From assembly GCA_020634235.1 (NCBI GenBank), contig JACKCB010000001.1:1178001-1242000 (forward strand): a DNA stretch of 64,000 nucleotides. The letters are read 5' to 3'. Shown one piece after another: positions 52,738-61,452 of the stretch. A model generated the notes under the pieces. The model had not been told where the DNA came from, did no database searches, and saw only the letters and a program-made list of their open reading frames with translations. Each line of letters begins with the position of its first letter. The stretch's first letter is position 1. Made by a program: the position numbers and the translations under genes. This DNA comes from Ardenticatenaceae bacterium (GTDB lineage: Bacteria > Chloroflexota > Anaerolineae > Promineifilales > Promineifilaceae).

Positions 52738-55185
52738 CTACTGGAACAACTGTCTGGGCGGGAGGGCCGCCCGGCCGGGGATTGGGGGCGCGACCGCGGC
52801 AGGGTGGGCGATAAAGGGGAAGAAGAGCGGGTAGCTGGCGGGCATGACGGTGACGGTCAGCGTGTCTTCGCCCACGCCGGTATCATCATCGGTCACGGTC
52901 AGGCGCACGGTGTAGCTGCCGGCGGCGGCAAAAGTGTGGGTGGGGGTCAACGTGCCGCTAACCGGCGCGCTGCCATCGCCAAAATCCCACTGCATCGTGT
53001 GCGTATCCAACGTGCCCACATCGCTATAGCTGCCACCAAAGCTGAGCGGCTGGCCGGCCGTGCCGCTCTGGTCGGCCCCGGCCACCACCACTGGCGGCAG
53101 GTTGTGAATCTCCCCGCCGAGCGTCTCCACGGCCGTGCCGGTATCGTCATCCACCAGGATCAGGGTGATCGTAATGGGGTCGACCGGCGTGCCGCTGGGA
53201 TTGTCGTCCAGGTATTGGTGCGATTCGCTGAACTGGGTGGTCCCGGCCGGGTAATGATAATTCACCTGCGCCCCCGTTTCCCAGATCACCACCAGCGTAA
53301 ACGTATCCAGCGGGCTGGGGTCCACAATACGGCCGCTCAGCGTCAGCGTGTCATGCTCGTTCAGCGGCGTCGTCAAACTCAGGTCGGCCAACTGCGGAAC
53401 AACATTGTACACGAACAGAGTAGTTGTCACCGCATCCTGCCCCCCGTCCCTATCCTGCAACAGCAACTGAATCAGGTTCTCATCAAATGGCGTGTTAGTG
53501 GGCTCATCATCCAGGTAGCGATGTGTCAACGTGAAGAAAGTCGTCCCCGCTCCGTACATATGCTCATCTAACCAACCATCCCCCCAACCAACTGTCAGCG
53601 TCAACTGATCATCCTCGTCCAACTCGCTCATCCGGCCGGTCAGCGTGGCCAGGCCATCCTCAAGCACCATGGGCGTTACCACGATGTCCGACAACACTGG
53701 TGGGCTATCGTTGAGCCAGACTGCGTTTCCACTTGAACTTGCGCCAACGAAGACATCCAGGTCTCCGTCGCCGTTCAAGTCACCCAAAGCCGCTGCCAGA
53801 CCATATGCCGTACTCAGCGTCTGGCTGCCAGACACAAAATTGCCCATGCCATCATTAAGCCACACGCTGTCTGCCTCAAAATCCGCATTTGCCGTGTAAA
53901 AGTCTAGATCCCCGTCGCCATCTACATCGCCAACAACGAGATCGAAAACACGGGCGTTGCCCAGGCGCTGCCCACTGTCAGTGAACTGGCCAGCGCCATT
54001 GTTCAACCACACTTCATCTGGCTGGCCATCTTTGCCTAACAGGGCATCCAGATCGCCATCCCCATCCACATCACCCAGAGCGCCTCCCCGTGTAGTGCCC
54101 GAACCTAGTGCCTGTGCGCTGTCGGAGAAAAAGCCCTGGCCATTGTTCAAGAAGACTTGGTTGGGTAGCCCCGCATTGATCAGAAGCGCATCCAGATCGC
54201 TATCGCCATCTACATCCCCCATCGAGACAGTGCGAGAATCAACACCGGCTAGCCGCTGGCCACTATCGTAGAAGAAGCCGTGGCTATCATTAAACCAGAC
54301 CGTGCTAAAGCCAGAATTGGCAATAAACGCATCCAGGTCGCCATCCCCATCCACATCGGCCAGGGCTACGTCAATGCTGTGTTCACTACCTAGAAGCTGG
54401 CCGCTGTTGCTGAACAAACCATCACCATCATTAAACCAGACAGTGTTGGCCGCACCAAATTGATTGACGATAAAAGCGTCCAGATCATCATCACCGTCCA
54501 GGTCACCTAGAGCAAGCCCCCCTAATTGAGCCGTTCCCAGGTCCTGGCCGCTGTCCACAAAATAGCCGCTCCCGTCATTTAGCCAAACGCGGCTGGGAAA
54601 TGTGTAGTTGCCCACCAGCGCATCCAGGTCATTGTCTCCATCCAGGTCACCCAGAGCAACAGCCCAACTGAGCGAGTTAGCAAAGGGTTGACCACTGCTG
54701 ATGAAGTTGCCACTCCCGGCCGGGGCGCCCGCCCTAAATTGCCACACCGTCGGCGTAAGCGGCCCGGTGCCATCGATGAATCCCAGGGTACCCGTAGTAG
54801 CACTCACCTGCACCAACTCCCCCGGCCGGAGCGGCTGCGTCGGCGTCAGCGTGATCGTGCCGCTGTGCACGCCATAGGTGGCCAGCAGTTGGCCCGTCTG
54901 CATCGCCTGCACCACAAACGTGCGCGAAGTGACCGTCGTCGGGCTAATCGGCTCGTCGTAAATGATGCCCACCGTGCTGGTGGCCGGCACCGTGTGGCTG
55001 TTTGGCTGGGGAAAAGGTTGGGGATTGCCTGGCGAGCGCAGCCCCTGCGCCCCAACATGCAGCCCCCCCAGGGCGAACAGGCACAATAGCCCACCAACCA
55101 GGACGGCCAGGGCCAGCGCCCGCTGGCGAGCTGCGCCGGGCCACGTCCCCCCCGGCCGGGATTGGAAGGTCATCTGCTGCTTCAT
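52738..55185 (-). CDS. Secreted FG-GAP/PKD repeat protein
   Basis: An 815-residue secreted protein. A signal peptide or anchor lies at about residues 22-47. A Big_5/SbsA-like Ig domain follows (about 60-150, TVGIIYDEPISPTTVTSRTF). Seven FG-GAP/VCBS repeats cover about 155-505, each with a calcium-loop motif such as GDVDGDGDLDAL. Beta-rich Ig-like domains (about 510-700) and a PKD domain (about 705-790, WDFGDGSAPVSG) come next. The tail is PLFFPFIAHP and a basic end, recalling the YLPLV-type hydrophobic ends of Chloroflexota surface proteins. Likely a cell-surface adhesin or carbohydrate binder. The repeat part lacks CCCGGCCGGG. Confidence 0.85.
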   Translation of the reverse strand: MKQQMTFQSRPGGTWPGAARQRALALAVLVGGLLCLFALGGLHVGAQGLRSPGNPQPFPQPNSHTVPATSTVGIIYDEPISPTTVTSRTFVVQAMQTGQLLATYGVHSGTITLTPTQPLRPGELVQVSATTGTLGFIDGTGPLTPTVWQFRAGAPAGSGNFISSGQPFANSLSWAVALGDLDGDNDLDALVGNYTFPSRVWLNDGSGYFVDSGQDLGTAQLGGLALGDLDGDDDLDAFIVNQFGAANTVWFNDGDGLFSNSGQLLGSEHSIDVALADVDGDGDLDAFIANSGFSTVWFNDSHGFFYDSGQRLAGVDSRTVSMGDVDGDSDLDALLINAGLPNQVFLNNGQGFFSDSAQALGSGTTRGGALGDVDGDGDLDALLGKDGQPDEVWLNNGAGQFTDSGQRLGNARVFDLVVGDVDGDGDLDFYTANADFEADSVWLNDGMGNFVSGSQTLSTAYGLAAALGDLNGDGDLDVFVGASSSGNAVWLNDSPPVLSDIVVTPMVLEDGLATLTGRMSELDEDDQLTLTVGWGDGWLDEHMYGAGTTFFTLTHRYLDDEPTNTPFDENLIQLLLQDRDGGQDAVTTTLFVYNVVPQLADLSLTTPLNEHDTLTLSGRIVDPSPLDTFTLVVIWETGAQVNYHYPAGTTQFSESHQYLDDNPSGTPVDPITITLILVDDDTGTAVETLGGEIHNLPPVVVAGADQSGTAGQPLSFGGSYSDVGTLDTHTMQWDFGDGSAPVSGTLTPTHTFAAAGSYTVRLTVTDDDTGVGEDTLTVTVMPASYPLFFPFIAHPAAVAPPIPGRAALPPRQLFQ

Positions 55186-55396
55186 ACCAGTACGTTGCTT
55201 CCTATAACATTACACAAAACGGAGGGGGTCCTGACGGTCGCCACTATCCATGCTCCGCCCTTCCGACAACCGGAGACAGGCAGAAATCCTCTATTTGCCG
55301 GTCTGGCCAACCAACATATTGGCGATTCACCCGCCAGAGCCAGCAAGGCAAATGTATGAAAAACAGTGGGGCAGCAAGTGGGGTACTGCCTGGGCC

Positions 55397-56704
55397 CTAC
55401 AGAGGCACAACCCGGCCGGGGCCAGGCTGCCGAATCGCATTCCGCGTATCCACAATCAGCCGGGCGTGCCCGGCCACGGCCGCCCAATCAATCACCGCGT
55501 GATTAGTTACCACCACCACGCAGTCCGCCGCCTGCAGCGTCGCCACATCCAATGTAACCGATTGTAGCGGAATGCCTTCATGGGACAAGTCAGGTACATG
55601 GGGATCGTGGTAGGCAACCGTAGCCCCTTTGTCCTGCAACAGGTGGATAATGTCCAACGCCGGGCTTTCGCGCACGTCACTAATATTCGGCTTATAGGCG
55701 GCACCCAACACCAGCACCTGGCTGCCATTCACCGCCTTGCGGTCGCCATTCAGCGCATCAGCCACCTTCGTCACCACATATTCCGGCATCGAACTGTTCA
55801 CCTCGCTGGCCAGTTCAATGAAGCGGGCGGTATAGTTCAGCGTGCGCAGCTTCCAGCTCAGGTAGTGGGGGTCAATGGGAATGCAATGCCCACCCAGCCC
55901 CGGCCCAGGGTAAAACGGCATAAAGCCATACGGCTTGGTCGCCGCCGCCTGGACAATCTCCCACACGTTCAGCCCCAGCCGGTCACACATCAGGGCCACT
56001 TCGTTCACCAGGCCAATGTTCACCGCGCGGAAGGTATTCTCCAGCAGCTTCACCATCTCCGCCGCCGCCGTGCTAGATACGCCCACCGGCTGCTGCACCA
56101 CCGTGCCATACAGCGCCAGGGCCACTTCCAGGCAATCAGGCGTTGTCCCACCTATCACCTTGGGCGTGGTGTAGATGGTGTAATCGACCCGGCCGGGATC
56201 AATCCGCTCCGGCGAAAAAGCCAGAAAGAAATCCTTACCCACCGCATCCCCATTGCTATGCAGGCGCGGCAGAATAATCTCCTCCGTCGTCCCCGGATAC
56301 GTCGTACTCTCCAGCACAATCAGCTTCCCCGTGCCACCAAACTCGGCAATACAATCCGTGGCCGCAATAATGTACGAGATATCCGGATCCTTCGTCTTGC
56401 GCAGCGGCGTCGGCACACAAATCGAAATCGCATCCACATCCGCCAGCACCGCATAATCCGTGCTGGCCTGGAAACGACCATCCGCCACCAGCGGCGCCAA
56501 CGTTGCGCTGGGAATATCCTCCACATAACTCTCGCCACGCTGCAAAGACGCCACCTTGCGGCTGTCCACATCCACGCCTACCACCTGGAAACCCTGTTCG
56601 GCAAAGGCCACCACCAGCGGCAGACCTACATAACCCAGGCCAACCACGCCCACGCGCGCCTGGCGGTTCTCAATCTTCTGTAATAACTGCTGTTTAAGTT
56701 CCAT
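55397..56704 (-). CDS. UDP-N-acetylhexosamine 6-dehydrogenase (WbpA/WecC type)
   Basis: A 435-residue nucleotide-sugar dehydrogenase that oxidises C6 of UDP-GlcNAc (or UDP-ManNAc) to the uronic acid with two NAD. The Rossmann motif is GVVGLGYVGLPLVVAFAEQG (about 20-39). The central Cys nucleophile is in GPGLGGHCIPIDPHYLSWK. The C-terminal domain is AYKPNISDVRESPALDI. The AAATKPYGFMPFYPGPG context favours the WbpA/WecC subgroup over UDP-glucose dehydrogenase. Second gene of the block, 65 bp after the NusG-like gene. Confidence 0.85.
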   Translation of the reverse strand: MELKQQLLQKIENRQARVGVVGLGYVGLPLVVAFAEQGFQVVGVDVDSRKVASLQRGESYVEDIPSATLAPLVADGRFQASTDYAVLADVDAISICVPTPLRKTKDPDISYIIAATDCIAEFGGTGKLIVLESTTYPGTTEEIILPRLHSNGDAVGKDFFLAFSPERIDPGRVDYTIYTTPKVIGGTTPDCLEVALALYGTVVQQPVGVSSTAAAEMVKLLENTFRAVNIGLVNEVALMCDRLGLNVWEIVQAAATKPYGFMPFYPGPGLGGHCIPIDPHYLSWKLRTLNYTARFIELASEVNSSMPEYVVTKVADALNGDRKAVNGSQVLVLGAAYKPNISDVRESPALDIIHLLQDKGATVAYHDPHVPDLSHEGIPLQSVTLDVATLQAADCVVVVTNHAVIDWAAVAGHARLIVDTRNAIRQPGPGRVVPL

Positions 56705-56769
56705 AATTTAACGTGAAGGCCCCTTGGCAATTGAAGTTTAGTTTCTCACTCCCCTCCACACAAAACACA

Positions 56770-57279
56770 CTAAGTAACCTTTTCAACGTTCGAAAGGTCC
56801 AGCTTGATTCGGTGCAGTTGGTTGCTCAAAAATGACAACAGCACCTGCACCCGCTCCTTACCCGGCAACTGCGCATCAAAAATCCCCTCATACCCCTCAA
56901 AGGGACCGCTGACAATGCGCACCCGGTCACCCGGCTTCAGACCCGGCGCCGGCAGTTCCCCCAGCGCATCAATTTCACTAATCCGCCGCTTCAGGTCATG
57001 AATCATATTCTCCGGCACAACGGCCGGTTCGCCGCCAAAACAAACCAACCCTTTAGCCCCCGGCGTCCAACTGAGCGCGTTCACGCCCTGCGCCTGCAAG
57101 TCCAACCGCACAAACAGATAGCCAGGGAAGTAAGGGCGAACTCTAGCCGCCCGCGGGTTCTTCGGCTTCACCCGGATGGCCGGGAAATAAACCGCCAGTT
57201 GGGTTGTTTCTTCCAGGTACTTACAAACGGAACGCTCCTTGTGGGGCTTCACGTTCAGGACATACCAGTTTTCAGACAT
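56770..57279 (-). CDS. NusG/RfaH-like transcription antiterminator
   Basis: A 169-residue NusG paralog. The NGN domain (1-100) starts ENWYVLNVKPHKERSVCKYL and has PYFPGYLFVRLDLQ; the KOW domain (about 118-169) shows PGDRVRIVSGPFEGYEGIF. Specialised paralogs (RfaH, LoaP, UpxY) drive long polysaccharide or secondary-metabolite operons. This one is the first gene of a 24-gene same-strand block, which supports that role over housekeeping NusG; nusG proper is usually beside secE/rplK. The ATG at 57279 is preferred to the GTG two codons upstream. Confidence 0.85.
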   Translation of the reverse strand: MSENWYVLNVKPHKERSVCKYLEETTQLAVYFPAIRVKPKNPRAARVRPYFPGYLFVRLDLQAQGVNALSWTPGAKGLVCFGGEPAVVPENMIHDLKRRISEIDALGELPAPGLKPGDRVRIVSGPFEGYEGIFDAQLPGKERVQVLLSFLSNQLHRIKLDLSNVEKVT

Positions 57280-57427
57280 CGTCACAACTCATTCCGCCGC
57301 CCAAACAATATCGACGGCAAGCTTGGAAGCTACCCGGCCGGGCATAACCATCAAACACTGCGCCAGTGCCGCTCTCGTCCAGGCCGGCCCAAAATGCCGG
57401 CCGGTTGGGCAGCAGTTCACAATTATA
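57280..57427 (-). promoter_or_regulatory. Promoter candidate and structured leader of the glycan block
   Basis: A perfect TATAAT lies at 57427-57422 on the minus strand, with only a weak -35. The transcribed leader of about 135 nt contains a 7-bp hairpin (GGCCGGC with GCCGGCC, 57402-57382). A second hairpin, GGCACTG/CAGTGTT with a GCG loop (57370-57354), counts G-U pairs. One CCCGGCCGGG copy lies near 57333. Such hairpins could be contact sites for the NusG-like protein encoded just downstream. Confidence 0.45.
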
Positions 57428-57457
57428 ACGCACTACGGCAAAAATCGTTAGCCCGCT

Positions 57458-58870
57458 CTACCCATACACCAGCGCCGCCAGCCGGTAAGCCAGGCCCAGC
57501 AGCGCCTGCGGGAAGAGCACCAGCAGCAGACCGGCCACCAGCGCGCCGGCCAAAACCCACTGCCGCAGCCGCGCCGGCCACTCCCCGGCCGGGACCACCA
57601 CCACCGCATCTTCCCCCCCCGGCCGGGACAAAAACGGCACCAGACAGCGCAGCCCCCCCACCACAACCCCGGCCGCGGCCAGCGCCACCAGCACCGCATA
57701 CCAGGCCGAATTGGTCGCCACCAGCGTCAACACCAGCCACCGGCCGGGGAAACCCGGCGTCAGCGGCAGCCCCGCCAGCGTCAACAGCCCCAGGCCAAAC
57801 AACGCCACCGCCGGCGGCACGCGCCAAGCCAGCCCCCGGCCGGCAACAAACGCATCCGCCGCGTCGCCCACCTGCCCCCGCAGCGCCGTCACCCCCAGGC
57901 CAGCCAGCGTCAAAGCCACAAAGCGCGCCCACAACAGCGCCAGCGCCACCGGCAGCCCCGACACGCCAAACGACAGCGCCAGGATCACCGCGCCCATATC
58001 CGCCAGCAGCGCATACCCCAGCAAGCCCGACCACGCCTGCGCCGTCAACGCCAGCAGGCCACCCACGGCCAGCGTCAGCCCCCCAAACAGGCGCAGCAGC
58101 GGCAAAAACTGCGTCTCCTGGAACACCAGCGTCTGCTGCCCCAGCGGGACCGCCAGCAGCAGCTCAAAGGCCAACATCACCAGCACCAACTGCCCCAGGC
58201 CCAAGACAAACGGCCCCACCAGCGGCGCCGCCTCGGCCAACACCGGCCGCACCCAAATATGGAAGGGAAAGCCGGCCAGCAAAATCAGCAGCCCCAGCAG
58301 CAGCAAACGCCAGATCGCGCTCACAAAGACCTCCGGCTGGGAACCGAGCATCCAGGCCGCCAGCAGCAGGATCGCCACCGCCACACTCGTCAGCAGCAGG
58401 TAACGCAGCGCCGCCCGGGTGCTGCCCACCCGGCCGGATTGGATCAGCACCGCCCCCAAAATCGCCGCCAGCAGCCAAAACAGCAGCCCAAAGATAACCG
58501 GCCGGAACATCAACGCCGCCGCCAGGGACGCCAGCATCCCCAACCCGGCCGGGACAAAATCCGCCCCCTGCGGCCACAACGCCGACAAGAAAAACAGCAG
58601 CGCCGCCGCCACATAGATTTGCAGCATCAACTGCTGCACCACCGGCGTCAACACCAGCGAACGCCCCAAAATCGTCAGGACCGGCCCGCCAAACAGCGGC
58701 GCACCCCCAGCCACTGCCGCAGTCGGCAGCGCCGCCACCCCCAGCCGCAGCCCCAGCGCCACCAGCCCGCCCACCACGCCGGTCACCACCGGCCAGCGGC
58801 GCAAAAAGAGCAGCACCAACGCCGGCAGCAGCGGTCCGGCCAGCAGCAGCACAGGTCCGGGAATCATCAT
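57458..58870 (-). CDS. Antiporter-like (NuoM/NuoN/MrpD-type) membrane protein, degenerate
   Basis: A 470-residue membrane protein with about 13 hydrophobic segments. AGFPFHIWVRPVLAEAAPLV stands where complex I/Mrp antiporter subunits have their PxHxWLPxAHxxAP motif. The usual Trp-Glu of helix 5 reads FWLL here, and I find no Lys at all in the protein, so the pumping lysines are absent. Its ATG overlaps the preceding stop (ATGA). Last gene of a three-gene unit. Role unknown; the fold assignment is good, the function open. Confidence 0.7.
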   Translation of the reverse strand: MMIPGPVLLLAGPLLPALVLLFLRRWPVVTGVVGGLVALGLRLGVAALPTAAVAGGAPLFGGPVLTILGRSLVLTPVVQQLMLQIYVAAALLFFLSALWPQGADFVPAGLGMLASLAAALMFRPVIFGLLFWLLAAILGAVLIQSGRVGSTRAALRYLLLTSVAVAILLLAAWMLGSQPEVFVSAIWRLLLLGLLILLAGFPFHIWVRPVLAEAAPLVGPFVLGLGQLVLVMLAFELLLAVPLGQQTLVFQETQFLPLLRLFGGLTLAVGGLLALTAQAWSGLLGYALLADMGAVILALSFGVSGLPVALALLWARFVALTLAGLGVTALRGQVGDAADAFVAGRGLAWRVPPAVALFGLGLLTLAGLPLTPGFPGRWLVLTLVATNSAWYAVLVALAAAGVVVGGLRCLVPFLSRPGGEDAVVVVPAGEWPARLRQWVLAGALVAGLLLVLFPQALLGLAYRLAALVYG

Positions 58871-59580
58871 TCTTCCAGCAGCACCGGCAGCACAAAGCGC
58901 GAATGCGCCCACAGCTGCGTCAGGTAAGCAATGGCCAGGGTCAGCCCCATCTGGACCACAGCCAGCATCGCCAACATGGCCACCGACTGCTCCAACGTAT
59001 TGAAGAACAGCTCGAAGCCGGTCATAAACAGCAGCAGCCCCATCCCGGCCGGGAGCGGTTCGGTCGTCAACGCCATCCCCAACAACCCCAGCCCGCACAG
59101 CGCATAAATCGCCAGGTTCACGTGCCCCGGCACCGCCGGTAGCTGGTAACTGGGGCGGCCAGCCACAGCCAGCACCAACCATACCACCCCCAGGGTCAGC
59201 CCCAGGCGCAGCAGCCACGCCAGCGGCAGTTGCCAGCGCCCCACCTTCACCCGGCGGCCGCTTCGCCAATGGGCAACCTCGGCCGGCGTCACATCGGGCG
59301 GCAAGCGTCCCCACGACACCTGTCGCGCCGTTATGTAAAGCATCAGGCAGATGAACAGCCCCACCAGCACCTTCACCACCGCCAGCCGCGGGTCCAGCAC
59401 ATCCACAAAAAGCAGGCCGGCCACCAGGTACTGCCCCATCAGCGCCAGCAGGGCGGCGCGCCAATCCCCCACGGCCACCACCATCGCCGCCAGGGCCAGC
59501 ACCAGGTACGCCGCCGGGTAGCCCCGCAGCGGTTCAGCCCGTGCCAGCCAGTCAAAAATCGTTGGGAAGTCAGCCATCAT
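58867..59580 (-). CDS. Membrane protein, possible MbhD + NuoK/MrpC-like fusion
   Basis: A 237-residue protein with about six hydrophobic segments. The N-terminal half (DWRAALLALMGQYLVAGLLF, then DPRLAVVKVLVGLFICLMLY) recalls MbhD-type domains with Glu replaced by Lys. The C-terminal half (LLLFMTGFELFFNTLEQ, then AVVQMGLTLAIAYL) recalls NuoK/MrpC, keeping the first Glu but with Gln at the second. These matches are by eye and modest. It sits between two antiporter-like genes, which supports the reading. Confidence 0.5.
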   Translation of the reverse strand: MMADFPTIFDWLARAEPLRGYPAAYLVLALAAMVVAVGDWRAALLALMGQYLVAGLLFVDVLDPRLAVVKVLVGLFICLMLYITARQVSWGRLPPDVTPAEVAHWRSGRRVKVGRWQLPLAWLLRLGLTLGVVWLVLAVAGRPSYQLPAVPGHVNLAIYALCGLGLLGMALTTEPLPAGMGLLLFMTGFELFFNTLEQSVAMLAMLAVVQMGLTLAIAYLTQLWAHSRFVLPVLLEE

Positions 59581-59621
59581 GCCTCATTTGCGCCTTATAG
59601 CAGCCAAAGCTGCCCGCCAGA

Positions 59622-61232
59622 TTACTGGGCCAACCAGAAAAGAATCAGCAGCAGCAGCAGCCACAGCAGGCCACCCTCGCCTTCCAGCAGCGCCGCCGCC
59701 TGCCGCACGGCGCTGCCCGCTGCCTGGGCCGCGTTTTGCAGCCAGGGCCACACCGGCCGGGGCAGGGCCGGCACACGCAGCGCCTCGCGCAGGGTCGCCT
59801 GCGCCTCGCGCACACTGCCCAGGAAAAAGGTCATGGCCAGGCCGCCCCCGGCCGGGATCAACACCCCCAGCCAGGCCGCGATCCCCGCCGTCCCTAACCC
59901 GTGCACCGTCCACAGCCCCAGCACCGGCAGCAGCAGCCCCACGCCGGCCAGGGCCACGCGCCCGGCCGGGACCAGCACCGCCGGTCCGCCATCCCCAGCC
60001 GCCAGCTCGGCCAGCCGCGCCGGCGACCAGGCCAGCAAAAAAGCCGCAGCCAGAAAGGGTACGTGCAGCAGCATGGCCACCAACAGCAGCAGCCAGCGCC
60101 CGCTGGCCAGCCATTCATCATACACCGCCGCCCGGCCGGGGAAAGCGGCCGTCAGCGGCAGCGCCGCCAGGGCCACCGCCGCCATCAGCGGCGCCCCCCT
60201 GGTCAACAACCAATCCAGGCGGGCCTGGCCCGTGCCCGGCCAACCGGCCCGGCCGGGAGCCAGCAGCAGCACCCCGCCGGCCAACACCATCACCCGCGCC
60301 TCGGCCACCACCGCCAGCGGGCCACCCCAAACGCCGGCCAGCAGCACCAGCCCGGCCAGCCCCACCAGCAGCGCCGCCGCGGCCGCCGCCGGCCGCGAGA
60401 GCTGCGTCCAGGCCCGGTTTATAGCCACCACCAGGCTAAACAGCCCCACCAGCGTCAGCAGCAGGGCAAACCCCTGCTCCACATCGCTGTTGGTCGCCAG
60501 CCGCGCCAGCAGCAGCGCCCCCGCCCCGGCCGGGACCACCGGCACCAGCGCCCGCAGCAGCGGATCAAAGGTCCAGTCAAGCGGCCGCCACAGGTGCAGC
60601 GGCACCACCCCCAACGCCCAGACCGCCGCCAGCAGCACCCAGGCATTGGCCAGCGTAGGCCAGGTGTCCATGGCCAGCTTTGACGAGAGGGCCGGGTCGG
60701 GCAGGCTGGCCGCCGCCAGGGCCAGGAAAAGCACGCTCAGCCAGGCCAATCCCAGGCGAGCCAGCAGGCCGGGCAGCGCCGGCCGGTCCGGGCTGGTCAG
60801 CAGGGCCAGGCTCCAGGCCACCCCCAGGGCGGTCCAGCCCAGCAGCAAACCGGCCAGCGAATCAGCCCACAGCGCGGCCAGGCCGGTCGCCACTAACAGC
60901 AAGGCCAGCCCGTGCCCCCACTTGCTTTGCGGCGCTCCCACCAGGGCCACCAGCAGCCCGGCCGGGAGCAGCAGCAGCAGCGCCAGGCTCATCTGCCAGG
61001 CCAGCCCATCCACCGTCCAGGTCAGCGCTGGCAAGGGCACCGCCGCCGGCCAGCCAGACAGCGTCGCCGACAACGGCCGGCTGCCCCAGGTCAGCAGCCA
61101 CAGCAGCAAAGCCAGGCCGCTGGCCACCAGGGCTGCCAGCGGGGCATAGGCCGCCCGCCAGCGCGCCAGAATCAGCGCCAGCGCCGCACCAGAAAGCAGC
61201 ACAACCAGAATGATGAGCGGGTTTAAGAACAT
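59622..61232 (-). CDS. Antiporter-like (NuoL/NuoM/MrpA-D-type) membrane protein, degenerate
   Basis: A 536-residue membrane protein with about 14 hydrophobic segments. LGVVPLHLWRPLDWTFDPLL followed by ALVPVVPAGAGALLLARL aligns with the core helix 6-7 region of complex I/Mrp antiporter subunits. The helix-5 Trp-Glu reads GWTAL, and only two Lys are visible, both in loops. A C-terminal amphipathic region (about 445-515) precedes a last helix. First gene of the three-gene unit; no hydrophilic redox subunit is nearby. Confidence 0.65.
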   Translation of the reverse strand: MFLNPLIILVVLLSGAALALILARWRAAYAPLAALVASGLALLLWLLTWGSRPLSATLSGWPAAVPLPALTWTVDGLAWQMSLALLLLLPAGLLVALVGAPQSKWGHGLALLLVATGLAALWADSLAGLLLGWTALGVAWSLALLTSPDRPALPGLLARLGLAWLSVLFLALAAASLPDPALSSKLAMDTWPTLANAWVLLAAVWALGVVPLHLWRPLDWTFDPLLRALVPVVPAGAGALLLARLATNSDVEQGFALLLTLVGLFSLVVAINRAWTQLSRPAAAAAALLVGLAGLVLLAGVWGGPLAVVAEARVMVLAGGVLLLAPGRAGWPGTGQARLDWLLTRGAPLMAAVALAALPLTAAFPGRAAVYDEWLASGRWLLLLVAMLLHVPFLAAAFLLAWSPARLAELAAGDGGPAVLVPAGRVALAGVGLLLPVLGLWTVHGLGTAGIAAWLGVLIPAGGGLAMTFFLGSVREAQATLREALRVPALPRPVWPWLQNAAQAAGSAVRQAAALLEGEGGLLWLLLLLILFWLAQ

Positions 61233-61292
61233 AGCACGTTACGCACTGCCAGGCATCTGGCAAGACAGCGCCAGACACCGCAAAGGGTATGA

Positions 61293-61298
61293 ATTCTA
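61293..61298 (-). promoter_or_regulatory. Weak -10 candidate for the antiporter-like unit
   Basis: Minus-strand TAGAAT (61298-61293), with TTGCTC 17 bp upstream matching only 3 of 6 -35 bases. Confidence 0.3.
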
Positions 61299-61400
61299 GC
61301 CCGCCCCCTCACGGGGAGCAACAGCCGGGCGAAACGCTCACAAGGCCTTCAGGATCGCGCGCCCCCGCCGCCCACTATATGTCCCTAACCGATTTTCGCA

Positions 61401-61406
61401 TATAAT
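61401..61406 (+). promoter_or_regulatory. -10 element for the lipoprotein gene
   Basis: A perfect TATAAT, 47 bp before the ATG at 61453; no good -35 is visible. The region between 61233 and 61452 otherwise holds no gene. Confidence 0.45.
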
Positions 61407-61452
61407 TGGCCCATTACGCCGCCAACCAACGGGTCACAATGCAAGGTGCCGG

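Noticed and set aside
53750..54700. Repeated DNA in the FG-GAP gene as a tandem DNA repeat or CRISPR-like array
   Set aside because: The period is protein-level (calcium-loop repeats) with strong DNA divergence; no constant repeat or spacer structure.
57458..59464. A 668-codon open frame extending the NuoM/N-like gene upstream
   Set aside because: The extension overlaps the membrane gene at 58867-59580 and is Gly/Ala/Arg-rich shadow sequence. The ATGA junction at 58870 gives the start.
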